Of a stretch of 64,000 bases of DNA, positions 27,584-35,522 are shown piece after piece (within the stretch, counting starts at the first letter, position 1; each line of letters starts with the position of its first letter). The notes beneath the pieces were generated by a model. It worked only from the letters and a program-made list of their open reading frames with translations, searched no databases and had not been told where the DNA came from. A program made the position numbers and the translations under genes. Origin of the DNA: Mesorhizobium australicum WSM2073. Its GTDB lineage: Bacteria > Pseudomonadota > Alphaproteobacteria > Rhizobiales > Rhizobiaceae. The stretch spans positions 5,284,001 through 5,348,000 of the forward strand of contig NC_019973.1 of assembly GCF_000230995.2 (NCBI RefSeq), in the 5' to 3' direction.

Positions 27584-28633
27584 CTACTTCGCGTTCGGGT
27601 TCGGCATCCATGTCGGCATGGCGACATCGGCATGGGCGAACTGCGGCAGCTTGGCCGACAAGTCTTCCATGTTCTTGATGTCCTTGTCGATCAGCTCCTT
27701 CTGGGTGATCAGCGTCGGCGGCACGATGACGTTGTGGCCGGGATCTTCGCCGGCGAGCAGTTGCGCCAGGGCGCGCACCGAGACCTGGCCGACGACTGCC
27801 GGGTTGGTCGCCGCCGTAGCCGCCCAGGCACTGTCGGGCTCGCGCATCGCCGCGATGTCGGATGTCGAAATGTCGGCCGAATAGATCTTGATCTTCTTGT
27901 TCAGGCCGGCTTCGTCGACGGCGATCTTCACGCCCTTGGCGAACTCGTCATAGGGCGCGAACATCACGTTGATGTCGGGGTGCGCCGACAGCACCGAGCG
28001 CGCCTGGTTGGCGACGGAGTTGGCGATGGGATTGTCGAGCGTGCCGAACATGGCGGCTTCCTTTATGCCGGCATATTTTTTCTTGACGTCGACCCAGGTC
28101 TCGTTGCGGCGGTCGAGCGGAGCGATGCCGGCGACATAGACATAGCCGGCGTTCCAGCTTTCGCCATTGTCCTTGACTGCCTGTTCGAGCGCCAGCCGTG
28201 CCAGGTCTTTGTCCGACTGTTCGATTTGCGGGATCTTGGGGTTTTCGACATTGACGTCGAATGCCACCACCTTGATGCCGGCGTCGACGGCGCGCTGGGC
28301 GGCGTCCTTCATCGATTCCGTCAGGCCGTGCTGGATGATGATGCCCTGCACGCCGAGCGCGATGGCCTGGTCGACCATGTCGGATTGAAGGGCGGCGTCC
28401 TGGCGGCTGTCGAGCACGCGCAGGTCGATACCGAGCGCCTTCGACTGCGCCTCGACGCCCGACAGATACGCCTGGAAGAAGTCGCCGGTCGAGAGATAGC
28501 GAACCAGTGCGATCTTGACGCCGGGTTTGTCGAACGGCGCCGGCTTGTCGGCGGCAAATGCCCCCTGCATCAGCATGGTTGCGCCGGCGAGCCCGAGCGC
28601 CACTTTCCCCAGAAGTCTTCTAGTGATGTTCAC
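27584..28633 (-). CDS. ABC sugar transporter, periplasmic substrate-binding protein
   Basis: A 349-residue ribose-type (periplasmic binding protein type I) receptor. The signal peptide (about residues 1-28) ends AFA-ADKPAP. The mature chain shows the LVRYLSTGDFFQAYLSGVEAQ start and the GVQGIIIQHGLTESM strand-helix. The start is GTG at 28633: GGAGG lies 8 bp upstream, giving VNITRRLLGKVALG as signal peptide; an upstream ATG at 28663 lacks such a site. It is the last gene of the operon ATPase-permease-binding protein that reads away from mtnKA, suggesting import of thioribose, deoxyribose or another pentose. Ligand is not readable. Confidence 0.83.
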   Translation of the reverse strand: MNITRRLLGKVALGLAGATMLMQGAFAADKPAPFDKPGVKIALVRYLSTGDFFQAYLSGVEAQSKALGIDLRVLDSRQDAALQSDMVDQAIALGVQGIIIQHGLTESMKDAAQRAVDAGIKVVAFDVNVENPKIPQIEQSDKDLARLALEQAVKDNGESWNAGYVYVAGIAPLDRRNETWVDVKKKYAGIKEAAMFGTLDNPIANSVANQARSVLSAHPDINVMFAPYDEFAKGVKIAVDEAGLNKKIKIYSADISTSDIAAMREPDSAWAATAATNPAVVGQVSVRALAQLLAGEDPGHNVIVPPTLITQKELIDKDIKNMEDLSAKLPQFAHADVAMPTWMPNPNAK

Positions 28634-28681
28634 CTTGTTTTCCTCCACTTTTGTTGAACCCAAATCCTATCTGGCCGAATG

Positions 28682-29677
28682 CTAGTTCCTGCCCCTGCCC
28701 GAAAGGGCAAAGGTGAAGACAAGGGCGACGACCAGAACCACGCCCTTGACGAAATCCTGCGTGTAGTAAGGCGCGTTCATCATCGTCAGGCCTTGCAGCA
28801 AGATGCCGACGAACAGCGCGCCGATGGCGGTGCCAAAGGCGTTCGGCTTGGCGGCGCCGAGCACCGCGTAGCCGATCAGCGCCGCGGCAACCGCATCGAG
28901 CAGCAGATTATTACCCGAGGCGATGTCGCCGCGTCCAAGCCGGGCCGCGAGCAAAATGCCGCCGATCGAGGCAAAAACGCCTGAAATAACGTAGGCCCAG
29001 ATCTTGTATGCCTTGACAGGCGCGCCAGCGAGTTCGGCGGCGCGCTCATTGCTGCCGACCGCATACATCATGCGGCCGAAGCGGGTGTATTCGAGGAAGA
29101 ACCAGATCAGCACGGCCAGCGCCAGAAGCACGACGACCGAGACCGGGATGAGGTTTGGGATGAAGAAGTCGAAGCGGTGGCGGCCGAGCGCCAGGAAGGC
29201 ATCGGAGAACTTGCCGCTGGCGACCGAGCCATCGGGCATGGTCATGCCGGTGGCGATCGAGCGGCCTTCCGTGGGGATGCGTTGCAGGCCGACCAGCAGG
29301 AACATCATGCCGAGCGTCGCCAGCAGATCGGGTACACGCATGTAGACGATCAGCCAGCCATTGATCAGGCCGACAATGGCGCCAATCAACAGGCAGACGA
29401 TGACCGCCACGAACGCGTTCTGCTCCAGCACCACCATCACATAGGCCGCCGCCATCATGGCCGAGGTTGCGACCGAACCGATCGACAGGTCGAAGCCGCC
29501 GACGACAAGCGTGGCGGTAACACCGAGCGCCAGCACACCGGTGATGGCGACCGACTGGAAGATGAAGACGGCACTTTGCGGCGAAACGAACCCGTCGGCG
29601 GCGACCGCGAAATAGGCGACCAATCCGAACAGCAGCACGATGAACCCATAGCGGATGGCGTAGTCGCGCAGCGTCAT
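28682..29677 (-). CDS. ABC sugar transporter, permease (RbsC-like)
   Basis: A 331-residue inner-membrane permease with about ten hydrophobic segments, matching the RbsC family: VVGGFDLSIGSVATSAMMAAAY near residue 60, the YTRFGRMMYAVGSNERAAELAGAPV cytoplasmic loop near 210 and the FGTAIGALFVGILLQGL segment near 285. The start is uncertain. ATG 29677 (MTLRDYAIRYG) gives a normal N-terminus; an in-frame ATG at 29746 would add 23 unlike residues. A short SD-preceded frame ends at the 29677 ATG (TGA/ATG overlap), so translation may be coupled to it. Confidence 0.82.
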   Translation of the reverse strand: MTLRDYAIRYGFIVLLFGLVAYFAVAADGFVSPQSAVFIFQSVAITGVLALGVTATLVVGGFDLSIGSVATSAMMAAAYVMVVLEQNAFVAVIVCLLIGAIVGLINGWLIVYMRVPDLLATLGMMFLLVGLQRIPTEGRSIATGMTMPDGSVASGKFSDAFLALGRHRFDFFIPNLIPVSVVVLLALAVLIWFFLEYTRFGRMMYAVGSNERAAELAGAPVKAYKIWAYVISGVFASIGGILLAARLGRGDIASGNNLLLDAVAAALIGYAVLGAAKPNAFGTAIGALFVGILLQGLTMMNAPYYTQDFVKGVVLVVALVFTFALSGRGRN

Positions 29678-29724
29678 TCGGCGCACCCCGGCGCCGCTGC
29701 CCCATTTACCCAACTCGCAGCCAT
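29674..29724 (-). other. 16-codon leader frame coupled to the permease start
   Basis: ATG at 29724 has a GGAGAG site 3 bp upstream and reads MAASWVNGAAAPGCAE, then a TGA that overlaps the permease ATG (ATGA, 29674-29677). It may be a translational leader. Alternatively one base is missing in the G-run near 29690 and the true permease begins MAASWVNGAAAPG and continues VRRMTLRDY. Confidence 0.4.
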
Positions 29725-29758
29725 GGTCTCTCCATTCTAATTCCATCGGCCGCCACGC

Positions 29759-31270
29759 TCAGGCAGCGCTGTGCAGCGGTCCACCGGCAACCTCGGCCAG
29801 CAGGCGGTCGAGGTCGACATCGGCATTGCGGTGTTCGCCGACGATCGTGTGCTCCGACATCACCAGGATGCGATCGGCCGTCTCCAGCGCTTCATCGAGT
29901 TCGGTGACGAACAGAAGCGTGGCGCGGCCATTGGCGCTTGCCCTCAGCTTGGCGGCGATGTCGCGCCGGGCGGAAATATCGACGCCCTGGAACGGCTCGT
30001 CGAGGATGAACAGCGCGGCATTCTGCGCCATCCAGCGGGCGACCATCACCTTCTGCTGGTTGCCGCCCGACAGCGCCGACATCTCGTCCTTCTCGGAGCG
30101 GCAGACGATGCCCAGTTGCTCGATCTGCCTGCGCGCGGTGGCGCGTTCGAGGCGGCGCCTGAGCACGCTTAGACTGGACATGCGCTTCAGAAACGGCAGG
30201 CTGACATTGCGCTCGATGTTGAAGCTGCCGACGATGCCGCTGGTCGCACGGTCCTTGGCGACCAGGAACACGCCGGCTGCGATCGCGTCGCCCGCCGAGC
30301 GCGGCGCGTAAGGCTTGCAGTTCATCGTCATGGTGCCGTCGAGCGGCCGGCGCACGCCGAACAGCGTCTCGGCAAGAGCGGTCTTGCCGACGCCGACGAG
30401 GCCAGTGATGGCGACGACCTCGCCATCGCCGAGTGTCAGCGACATCGGCCTGGCGCCCTGCGCGATGCGCAGGCCTTCGACGCTCAGGACCGCCCTGGCG
30501 GAACTCCTGGCCACGATCCGGTCGAGATGGATCTTGCGGCCGAGCATGGCGTTGACCGCGCCTTCATAATCGAGCGGCTTGGCATCGAAGGCGCCCGAGA
30601 CGCCACCGTCGCGCATCGAGACGATGCGGTCGGCGAGCCGCCTGATGTCCGACATGCGATGCGAGATATAGAGGATCGCCACGCCCTGCTCGCGCAGACG
30701 GTCGACCAGCGCGAACAGCCTGTCGGCCTCGGCACTGGAGAGCGACGAGGTCGGCTCATCGAGGATCAGCACTTTCGGCTGGTGCGCCAGCGCCCGGGCA
30801 ATCGCCACCATCTGGCGGTCGGCCAGCGAAAGATCGCTGACGCGCGCCTTCAAATCGATGGCCAGCCCCATGCGGTCGGCGACCGCCTTGGCCTCACGGC
30901 GCACGCGAGCGGGATTGAACAGGGTCGGCACGCCCCGACCGCTCAGCCGGTCGAGCGTAAGATTGGTGGCGACATCGAGATCGGCGACCACGCCGTCATT
31001 GATGTTCTGGTGCACGGTGACGACACCCGCGCGGATCGCTTCCGCCGGCGTGTTCGGCGCGAACTCCGCACCGGCGAGGGTCATCGAGCCGCCCCCACGC
31101 TCGTAGACGCCGCTGATGATCTTGACGAGGGTGGATTTGCCGGCGCCGTTGGCGCCCATCAGCACGGTCACTTCACCGGCATGGAGGTCCAGCGCGATGC
31201 CGCCAAGCACCTCGTTGCGGCCAAAGGATTTCCTCAGTCCCTCTACGCGGAACACGGCATTGCCGACCAT
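29759..31270 (-). CDS. ABC sugar transporter, ATP-binding protein (RbsA-like, two cassettes)
   Basis: A 503-residue protein with two ATP-binding cassettes in tandem. The first has Walker A GANGAGKST near residue 38, signature LSLADRQ near 143 and Walker B VLILDEPTSSLS near 165. The second is degenerate at Walker A (GLVGVGKTA near 288) but keeps LSGGNQQK near 398 and ALFILDEPFQGVD near 419. It powers sugar import with the permease and binding protein downstream. ATG 31270 was chosen because AGGGAGG lies 6 bp upstream. It is divergent from mtnK over a 137-bp promoter region holding a perfect palindrome. Confidence 0.86.
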   Translation of the reverse strand: MVGNAVFRVEGLRKSFGRNEVLGGIALDLHAGEVTVLMGANGAGKSTLVKIISGVYERGGGSMTLAGAEFAPNTPAEAIRAGVVTVHQNINDGVVADLDVATNLTLDRLSGRGVPTLFNPARVRREAKAVADRMGLAIDLKARVSDLSLADRQMVAIARALAHQPKVLILDEPTSSLSSAEADRLFALVDRLREQGVAILYISHRMSDIRRLADRIVSMRDGGVSGAFDAKPLDYEGAVNAMLGRKIHLDRIVARSSARAVLSVEGLRIAQGARPMSLTLGDGEVVAITGLVGVGKTALAETLFGVRRPLDGTMTMNCKPYAPRSAGDAIAAGVFLVAKDRATSGIVGSFNIERNVSLPFLKRMSSLSVLRRRLERATARRQIEQLGIVCRSEKDEMSALSGGNQQKVMVARWMAQNAALFILDEPFQGVDISARRDIAAKLRASANGRATLLFVTELDEALETADRILVMSEHTIVGEHRNADVDLDRLLAEVAGGPLHSAA

Positions 31271-31289
31271 GCGTTCCTCCCTGGTCATG

Positions 31290-31352
31290 ACGCTATGGTC
31301 AATGTAGGCAATTGTCAACACGATTGACAATTGCCAGACAGCTTCCTAGCTT
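31290..31352. promoter_or_regulatory. divergent promoters with perfect 12-bp palindrome operator
   Basis: GGCAATTGTCAA (31307-31318) and TTGACAATTGCC (31324-31335) form a perfect inverted repeat with a 5-bp centre. Each arm carries a consensus TTGACA -35. On the + strand it is followed after 17 bp by TAGCTT (31347-31352) for mtnK; on the - strand, after 17 bp, by TAGCGT (31295-31290) for the ABC operon. One repressor bound here would silence both operons. The palindrome is seen directly; the binding protein (perhaps the SorC-type regulator) is inferred. Confidence 0.75.
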
Positions 31353-31407
31353 GGCCCCGCCGCTTGGGCTCCTTATGATCGGAGCACATAGGCGGGAGGG
31401 AACAAGG

Positions 31408-32682
31408 ATGACTGGGAACTTGCCGTTCGAAGCATTGTCGGTGGAGACGCTCGCAACCCGTCTCGGCACGAACGAAGCGCTGTGCGCGAAGATCGGCAAG
31501 GATGCGAGCGCCTGGAAAGTTCGCGAGGTTGGCGACGGCAATCTGAACCTGGTGTTCATCGTCGAAGGCGCCAGTGGCGGCGCCATCGTCAAGCAGGCCC
31601 TGCCCTATGTCCGCCTGGTCGGCGACAGCTGGCCGCTGCCGCTAAAACGTTCCTTCTTCGAATACCACGCACTGACCCGGCAAGAGGCACGCGCGCCGGG
31701 CTCGGTGCCGGAGATCTACTACTTCGACGAGGTCCAGGCGCTGATCATCATGGAGTATCTGGCGCCGCCACACATCATTCTCAGGCGCGCCCTGATCGAC
31801 GGGCGCCGACTGCCGAACATTGCCAGGGATATCGGCCTGTTCATGGCCCGCACGCTGTTTCGCGGTTCCGACCTGTCGATGGTGACCAAGGAGCGCAAGG
31901 CGGATTTGGCGCTGTTCGCCGACAATGTCGAGCTTTGCGACATCACCGAGAACCTGGTGTTTTCCGACCCCTATTTCGACGCCAAGATGAACCGCCACAC
32001 CAGTCCGCAGCTCGATGGGCTGGTGGCGGAACTGCGGGCCGACCGCGACCTCAAGGTGGAGGCGCAGCGGCTGAAGCATATGTTCGCCGCCAATGCCGAG
32101 ACGCTTTTGCATGGCGACCTGCATTCCGGCTCGATCATGGTCACCGATCAGGAAACGCGGATGATCGATCCGGAGTTCGCCTTCTACGGCCCGATGGCCT
32201 TCGACGTCGGCATGCTGCTCGCCAATTTCTGGATGTCCTTCTTCTCGCAGCGCGGGCATGAGCAGAACGGCAGGCGCGACGCCATGCGTGCCTATCTGCT
32301 CGGCGTCACGGCCGAGACCTGGGCCGTGTTCCGCGCCGAGTTCTCGCTGTTATGGCGCACCGAGCGCACCGGCATGCTCTATCAAAAAAGCCTGTTCGAG
32401 GATCAGGGCGACCGGCTGGGCGCCGAGCAGGCACTCGATAATGTCCTGCATCAGATCTGGGACGATCTGCTCGGCTTTGCCGGCATCGAGGTTCACAGGC
32501 GCATCCTTGGCCTCGCGCACAATGCAGACTTCGAGACCATTGCCGATGAAGATCTGCGCGCCAGTTGTGAGGCGAAGGCACTGAAATTCGGCCGCCACAT
32601 CGCCGTCAATCGGCGCCAGATCCACAGCATCGACGAGGTCAACAATCTGGCCGCGCTGATTGAACAGGAGAACAGCATTTGA
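31408..32682 (+). CDS. mtnK: S-methyl-5-thioribose kinase
   Basis: A 424-residue APH/choline-kinase-fold sugar kinase. Family motifs are [17 protein letters not shown] near residue 32, [17 protein letters not shown] near 56, the catalytic loop [14 protein letters not shown] near 235 and the metal-binding [17 protein letters not shown] near 252. MtnK phosphorylates methylthioribose (and in some organisms 5-deoxyribose) at C1 in the cytoplasm. The ATG at 31408 has a GGGAGGG site. Its stop overlaps the mtnA start. In this window there are no mtnB/C/D genes of the classic methionine salvage route, so the kinase may feed an aldolase shunt. Substrate preference between the two pentoses cannot be read. 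Confidence 0.87.
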   Translation: MTGNLPFEALSVETLATRLGTNEALCAKIGKDASAWKVREVGDGNLNLVFIVEGASGGAIVKQALPYVRLVGDSWPLPLKRSFFEYHALTRQEARAPGSVPEIYYFDEVQALIIMEYLAPPHIILRRALIDGRRLPNIARDIGLFMARTLFRGSDLSMVTKERKADLALFADNVELCDITENLVFSDPYFDAKMNRHTSPQLDGLVAELRADRDLKVEAQRLKHMFAANAETLLHGDLHSGSIMVTDQETRMIDPEFAFYGPMAFDVGMLLANFWMSFFSQRGHEQNGRRDAMRAYLLGVTAETWAVFRAEFSLLWRTERTGMLYQKSLFEDQGDRLGAEQALDNVLHQIWDDLLGFAGIEVHRRILGLAHNADFETIADEDLRASCEAKALKFGRHIAVNRRQIHSIDEVNNLAALIEQENSI

Positions 32683-33773
32683 ACGTCGGCGACCGCCACT
32701 TTCGGACCATCTGGCTGAGCGACGACGGCCGCTCGGTGGAGATCATCGACCAGCGCTGGCTGCCGCATGAGTTCCGTATCGAGAAGCTCGTCACGGTCGC
32801 CGGCATCGCCACCGCGATCCGCGACATGTGGGTGCGTGGCGCACCGTTGATCGGGGTCACCGCGGCCTATGGCGTCGCCATGCAGATGACGGATGATGCA
32901 TCCGACGAAGCGCTCGACACTGTGTGGGAGATACTGCACGATACCAGGCCGACGGCGATCAACCTGCGCTGGGCGCTCGACGAGATGCGGCGCTTTCTGC
33001 GGCCGTTGCCGCTTGGTGAACGCGCCGCGGCCGCCTACCGGCGTGCCAATGAGATCGCCGACGAGGATGTCGGGCTCAACCGCGCCATCGGCGAGAACGG
33101 TCTCGCCATCATCAAGGATATCGCGGCGCGCAAGCAGCCGGGCGAGACGGTCAATATCCTCACCCACTGCAATGCCGGCTGGCTGGCGACGGTCGACTAC
33201 GGGACAGCCACTTCACCGATCTACCTCGCTGTCGAAGCCGGCATTCCGGTCCATGTCTATGTCGATGAAACACGCCCACGCAACCAGGGCGCCCAGCTCA
33301 CCGCCTGGGAGATGGCTGGCCACGGCGTGCCGCATACGCTGATCGTCGACAATGCCGGCGGCCATCTGATGCAGCGCGGCGCAATCGACATGGTCATCGT
33401 CGGCACCGACCGCACCACCGCCGACGGCGACGTCTGCAACAAGATCGGCACCTATCTGAAGGCGCTCGCCGCCGCGGACAACGACGTGCCGTTCTACGTT
33501 GCGCTGCCTTCGCCGACCATCGACTGGACGGTGGGCGACGGACTTGCCGAAATCCCGATCGAGGAGCGCTCCGGCGACGAGGTTTCGCTGGTGTGGGGCA
33601 AGACAGCGAGCGGCAAGATCGCCCAGGTTCGCGTCTCGCCCGAAGCAACGCCTGCGGCAAACCCCGCCTTCGACGTGACGCCGGCGCGGCTGGTCACCGG
33701 GCTGATCACCGAGCGCGGCATCGCCAAAGCGTCGCGCGAGGGGCTGAAGGCGATGTTCCCCGAGCGGGGATAG
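32679..33773 (+). CDS. mtnA: S-methyl-5-thioribose-1-phosphate isomerase
   Basis: A 364-residue member of the aldose-ketose isomerase/eIF2B-like family. [18 protein letters not shown] sequence ([15 protein letters not shown]) lies near residue 50, the catalytic cysteine in [11 protein letters not shown] near 164, [18 protein letters not shown] near 193 and the catalytic aspartate in [20 protein letters not shown] near 245. It converts methylthioribose 1-phosphate, or 5-deoxyribose 1-phosphate, to the ribulose 1-phosphate. The start is TTG at 32679 within the mtnK stop (ATTTGA), with GGAG 8 bp upstream; no suitable ATG exists. Translational coupling to mtnK is evident. The convergent TIM-barrel gene ends 11 bp away. 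Confidence 0.88.
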   Translation: MNVGDRHFRTIWLSDDGRSVEIIDQRWLPHEFRIEKLVTVAGIATAIRDMWVRGAPLIGVTAAYGVAMQMTDDASDEALDTVWEILHDTRPTAINLRWALDEMRRFLRPLPLGERAAAAYRRANEIADEDVGLNRAIGENGLAIIKDIAARKQPGETVNILTHCNAGWLATVDYGTATSPIYLAVEAGIPVHVYVDETRPRNQGAQLTAWEMAGHGVPHTLIVDNAGGHLMQRGAIDMVIVGTDRTTADGDVCNKIGTYLKALAAADNDVPFYVALPSPTIDWTVGDGLAEIPIEERSGDEVSLVWGKTASGKIAQVRVSPEATPAANPAFDVTPARLVTGLITERGIAKASREGLKAMFPERG

Positions 33774-33784
33774 GCGGGCCGCGC

Positions 33785-34612
33785 TCAGAACTCGGCATTG
33801 TCCAGCGCGTTCACAAATTCCAGCGAGCGCCGCAAGGCGCCGCGAATGGTGCCGATATCCACCGGCGTGCTTCGCCGCTGGGGATCATTGCGCTGCGGGC
33901 GCTGCAGCCGCAACGGCAGTTCGATGCTGACTGGCAGCGTGGCGGGCAGCACGGCCCAGTAGGATGCATAGTCGACAGAGCCGTCGCCGATGGCGCAGAA
34001 GGCCCATCCCTCGCCGGTGCTGACGACATCCTTCAGATGAGCATGTCCAACCGTATCGATGGCATCGGCGATATCTTGCGCCGGCTGCATCGTCTCGCCG
34101 CTGTAAGTGAAGATGTTGCCGGCATCGTGGTTCAGGCGGACGTACGGCGATCCGATGTCGCGGACGAAGCTTGCCCCCGATCGCGCGCTGCCGAGCAGAT
34201 CGCCACTGCCATGTCCGGGGTTTTCGAGCGCCAGAACCATGCCGGCCTCCTCCAGCCTCGGCAGGAGAGCGTCGATCGTCGCGCGGATCGCCGCGCTGTT
34301 TCTCGCCGGGCCGGCATTGGTGATCAGGAACGACGCGCCGAGACCGGCGGCAAAGCCGATGCGCCGGGACAAGGCGTCGGCGGCATCGGCCCCCGACAGG
34401 TCGAGATGAGCCGACACGGCGTTGATGCCCAGCCCGGCATGTTCCGCTGCCCGGCGCAGCTTCGCGGCGTGCGCAGCCGCAAACAGACCCTCGTCGAAAT
34501 CGACATAGCCGCTGATAAAGGCCGGCTCGACATGGGCGGCACCCACAGCGGCAATCTCCTCGACGGCCAATTCCATGGAATAGCCGTCGAAGAGAGCGGT
34601 CGATACCGACAT
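33785..34612 (-). CDS. sugar phosphate isomerase/epimerase-type TIM-barrel protein (candidate 3-oxo-isoapionate decarboxylase)
   Basis: A 275-residue xylose-isomerase-like TIM barrel. Metal-ligand-like motifs are ALENPGHG near residue 128, LNHDAGNIF near 160 and the GHAHLKDV strand near 190, with SIELPLR near 231. It is the last gene of the locus A operon (GntR, RuBisCO-like protein, oxidoisomerase-like protein, this gene), 18 bp after its neighbour. In the D-apionate pathways described in the literature a protein of this fold (OiaC) decarboxylates 3-oxo-isoapionate to L-erythrulose; that role is possible here but rests on context. It could equally be an epimerase for another acid sugar. Confidence 0.7.
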   Translation of the reverse strand: MSVSTALFDGYSMELAVEEIAAVGAAHVEPAFISGYVDFDEGLFAAAHAAKLRRAAEHAGLGINAVSAHLDLSGADAADALSRRIGFAAGLGASFLITNAGPARNSAAIRATIDALLPRLEEAGMVLALENPGHGSGDLLGSARSGASFVRDIGSPYVRLNHDAGNIFTYSGETMQPAQDIADAIDTVGHAHLKDVVSTGEGWAFCAIGDGSVDYASYWAVLPATLPVSIELPLRLQRPQRNDPQRRSTPVDIGTIRGALRRSLEFVNALDNAEF

Positions 34613-34630
34613 GATCCGCGAAGGCAGGGC

Positions 34631-35476
34631 TCAGGCTCCCTTGCCGTAGACGATCAATTCCGAGGCTTCCTTCACCTTGGCCGGCGACAGTGCCTCGCGC
34701 CAGTCGTCACGGACCACGACGCCCTTGGCGAAGCGCATCAGGCGCAGTGCGGCGTCGGACGGCACTTTCGGCGAGAAACCGAACCACATGGCGATCTCGA
34801 CATTCAGATGACCGATCAGGAAGTCGAGCGCGGCTTGCCTTGGAATGCCATATTTGCGCTCGCACTCCTCGACGGCCTCGACCATCGTGTCGACGAAGGG
34901 CATGGCAACCATCTCGGACAGGCCAGGCTCCAGGATCGCCAATTGTTCGACCGTGACGCGATGGCTGTCGATGATCGGCGACCACATCGCCTTGCAGACC
35001 TCCTCGCCAAGCGCGTAGTCCTCTTCAGGTCCCTGCATCAGGGCGCAGACGATCGACTGCCTGGCGATGCCGCCATGATAGTCGCGACGCGCGGCCCACT
35101 CCGTCTCGTCACCGAACAAGGGCGGGTGGCAGGGATGACCGACGAAATAGGTGAGATCCGGTCGATCGCCGGGCAGGTCGCCGGCATAGGGTGCGGCCGC
35201 ATCCAGAACGAGGATCATGGTGCCCTTGGCAAGCATCGGCGAGATTTGCCGCGTCACCTGGCCGATGATGTTGTCCGGCAGAGCCATCACCACAACCTTG
35301 GCGCCGGGAATGCCTTCCTCCATGGCGACGGCGGCGATATCGGCTTCTCCCAACCGCTTGCGGCCGGCCTCGCCGATCTCCACGGCGCGGACATCGTAAC
35401 CTGCTTCGATCAGCTTGCGTGTCACGCGGAAGCCCATCTTCCCTCCGGCTCCAAGCACCGCCACGGATGTCGTCAT
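34631..35476 (-). CDS. phosphogluconate dehydrogenase-like NAD-binding protein, ApnO paralogue (locus A)
   Basis: A 281-residue Rossmann-fold oxidoreductase. The NAD-binding motif VAVLGAGGKMGFRVTRKL is at residues 4-21, followed by VVVMALPDNIIGQV near 60, LDAAAPYAGDLP near 88 and the substrate-side THPCHPP-equivalent VGHPCHPPLF near 107. The C-terminal part is of the phosphogluconate dehydrogenase C-terminal type. It is clearly a paralogue of the oxidoisomerase at 42631 (shared GAGGKMG, HPCHPP, ALMQGPE and LEPGLSE stretches). Reaction: probable NAD-dependent oxidation/isomerisation of a branched or C5 aldonate. ATG 35476 has a GGAGAG site; a longer frame upstream overlaps the RuBisCO-like gene and is rejected. 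Confidence 0.78.
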   Translation of the reverse strand: MTTSVAVLGAGGKMGFRVTRKLIEAGYDVRAVEIGEAGRKRLGEADIAAVAMEEGIPGAKVVVMALPDNIIGQVTRQISPMLAKGTMILVLDAAAPYAGDLPGDRPDLTYFVGHPCHPPLFGDETEWAARRDYHGGIARQSIVCALMQGPEEDYALGEEVCKAMWSPIIDSHRVTVEQLAILEPGLSEMVAMPFVDTMVEAVEECERKYGIPRQAALDFLIGHLNVEIAMWFGFSPKVPSDAALRLMRFAKGVVVRDDWREALSPAKVKEASELIVYGKGA

Positions 35477-35522
35477 TTGCTTCTCTCCCATTTCCTCTTG
35501 ATGGCGCGCCGATGGCGCAGAT

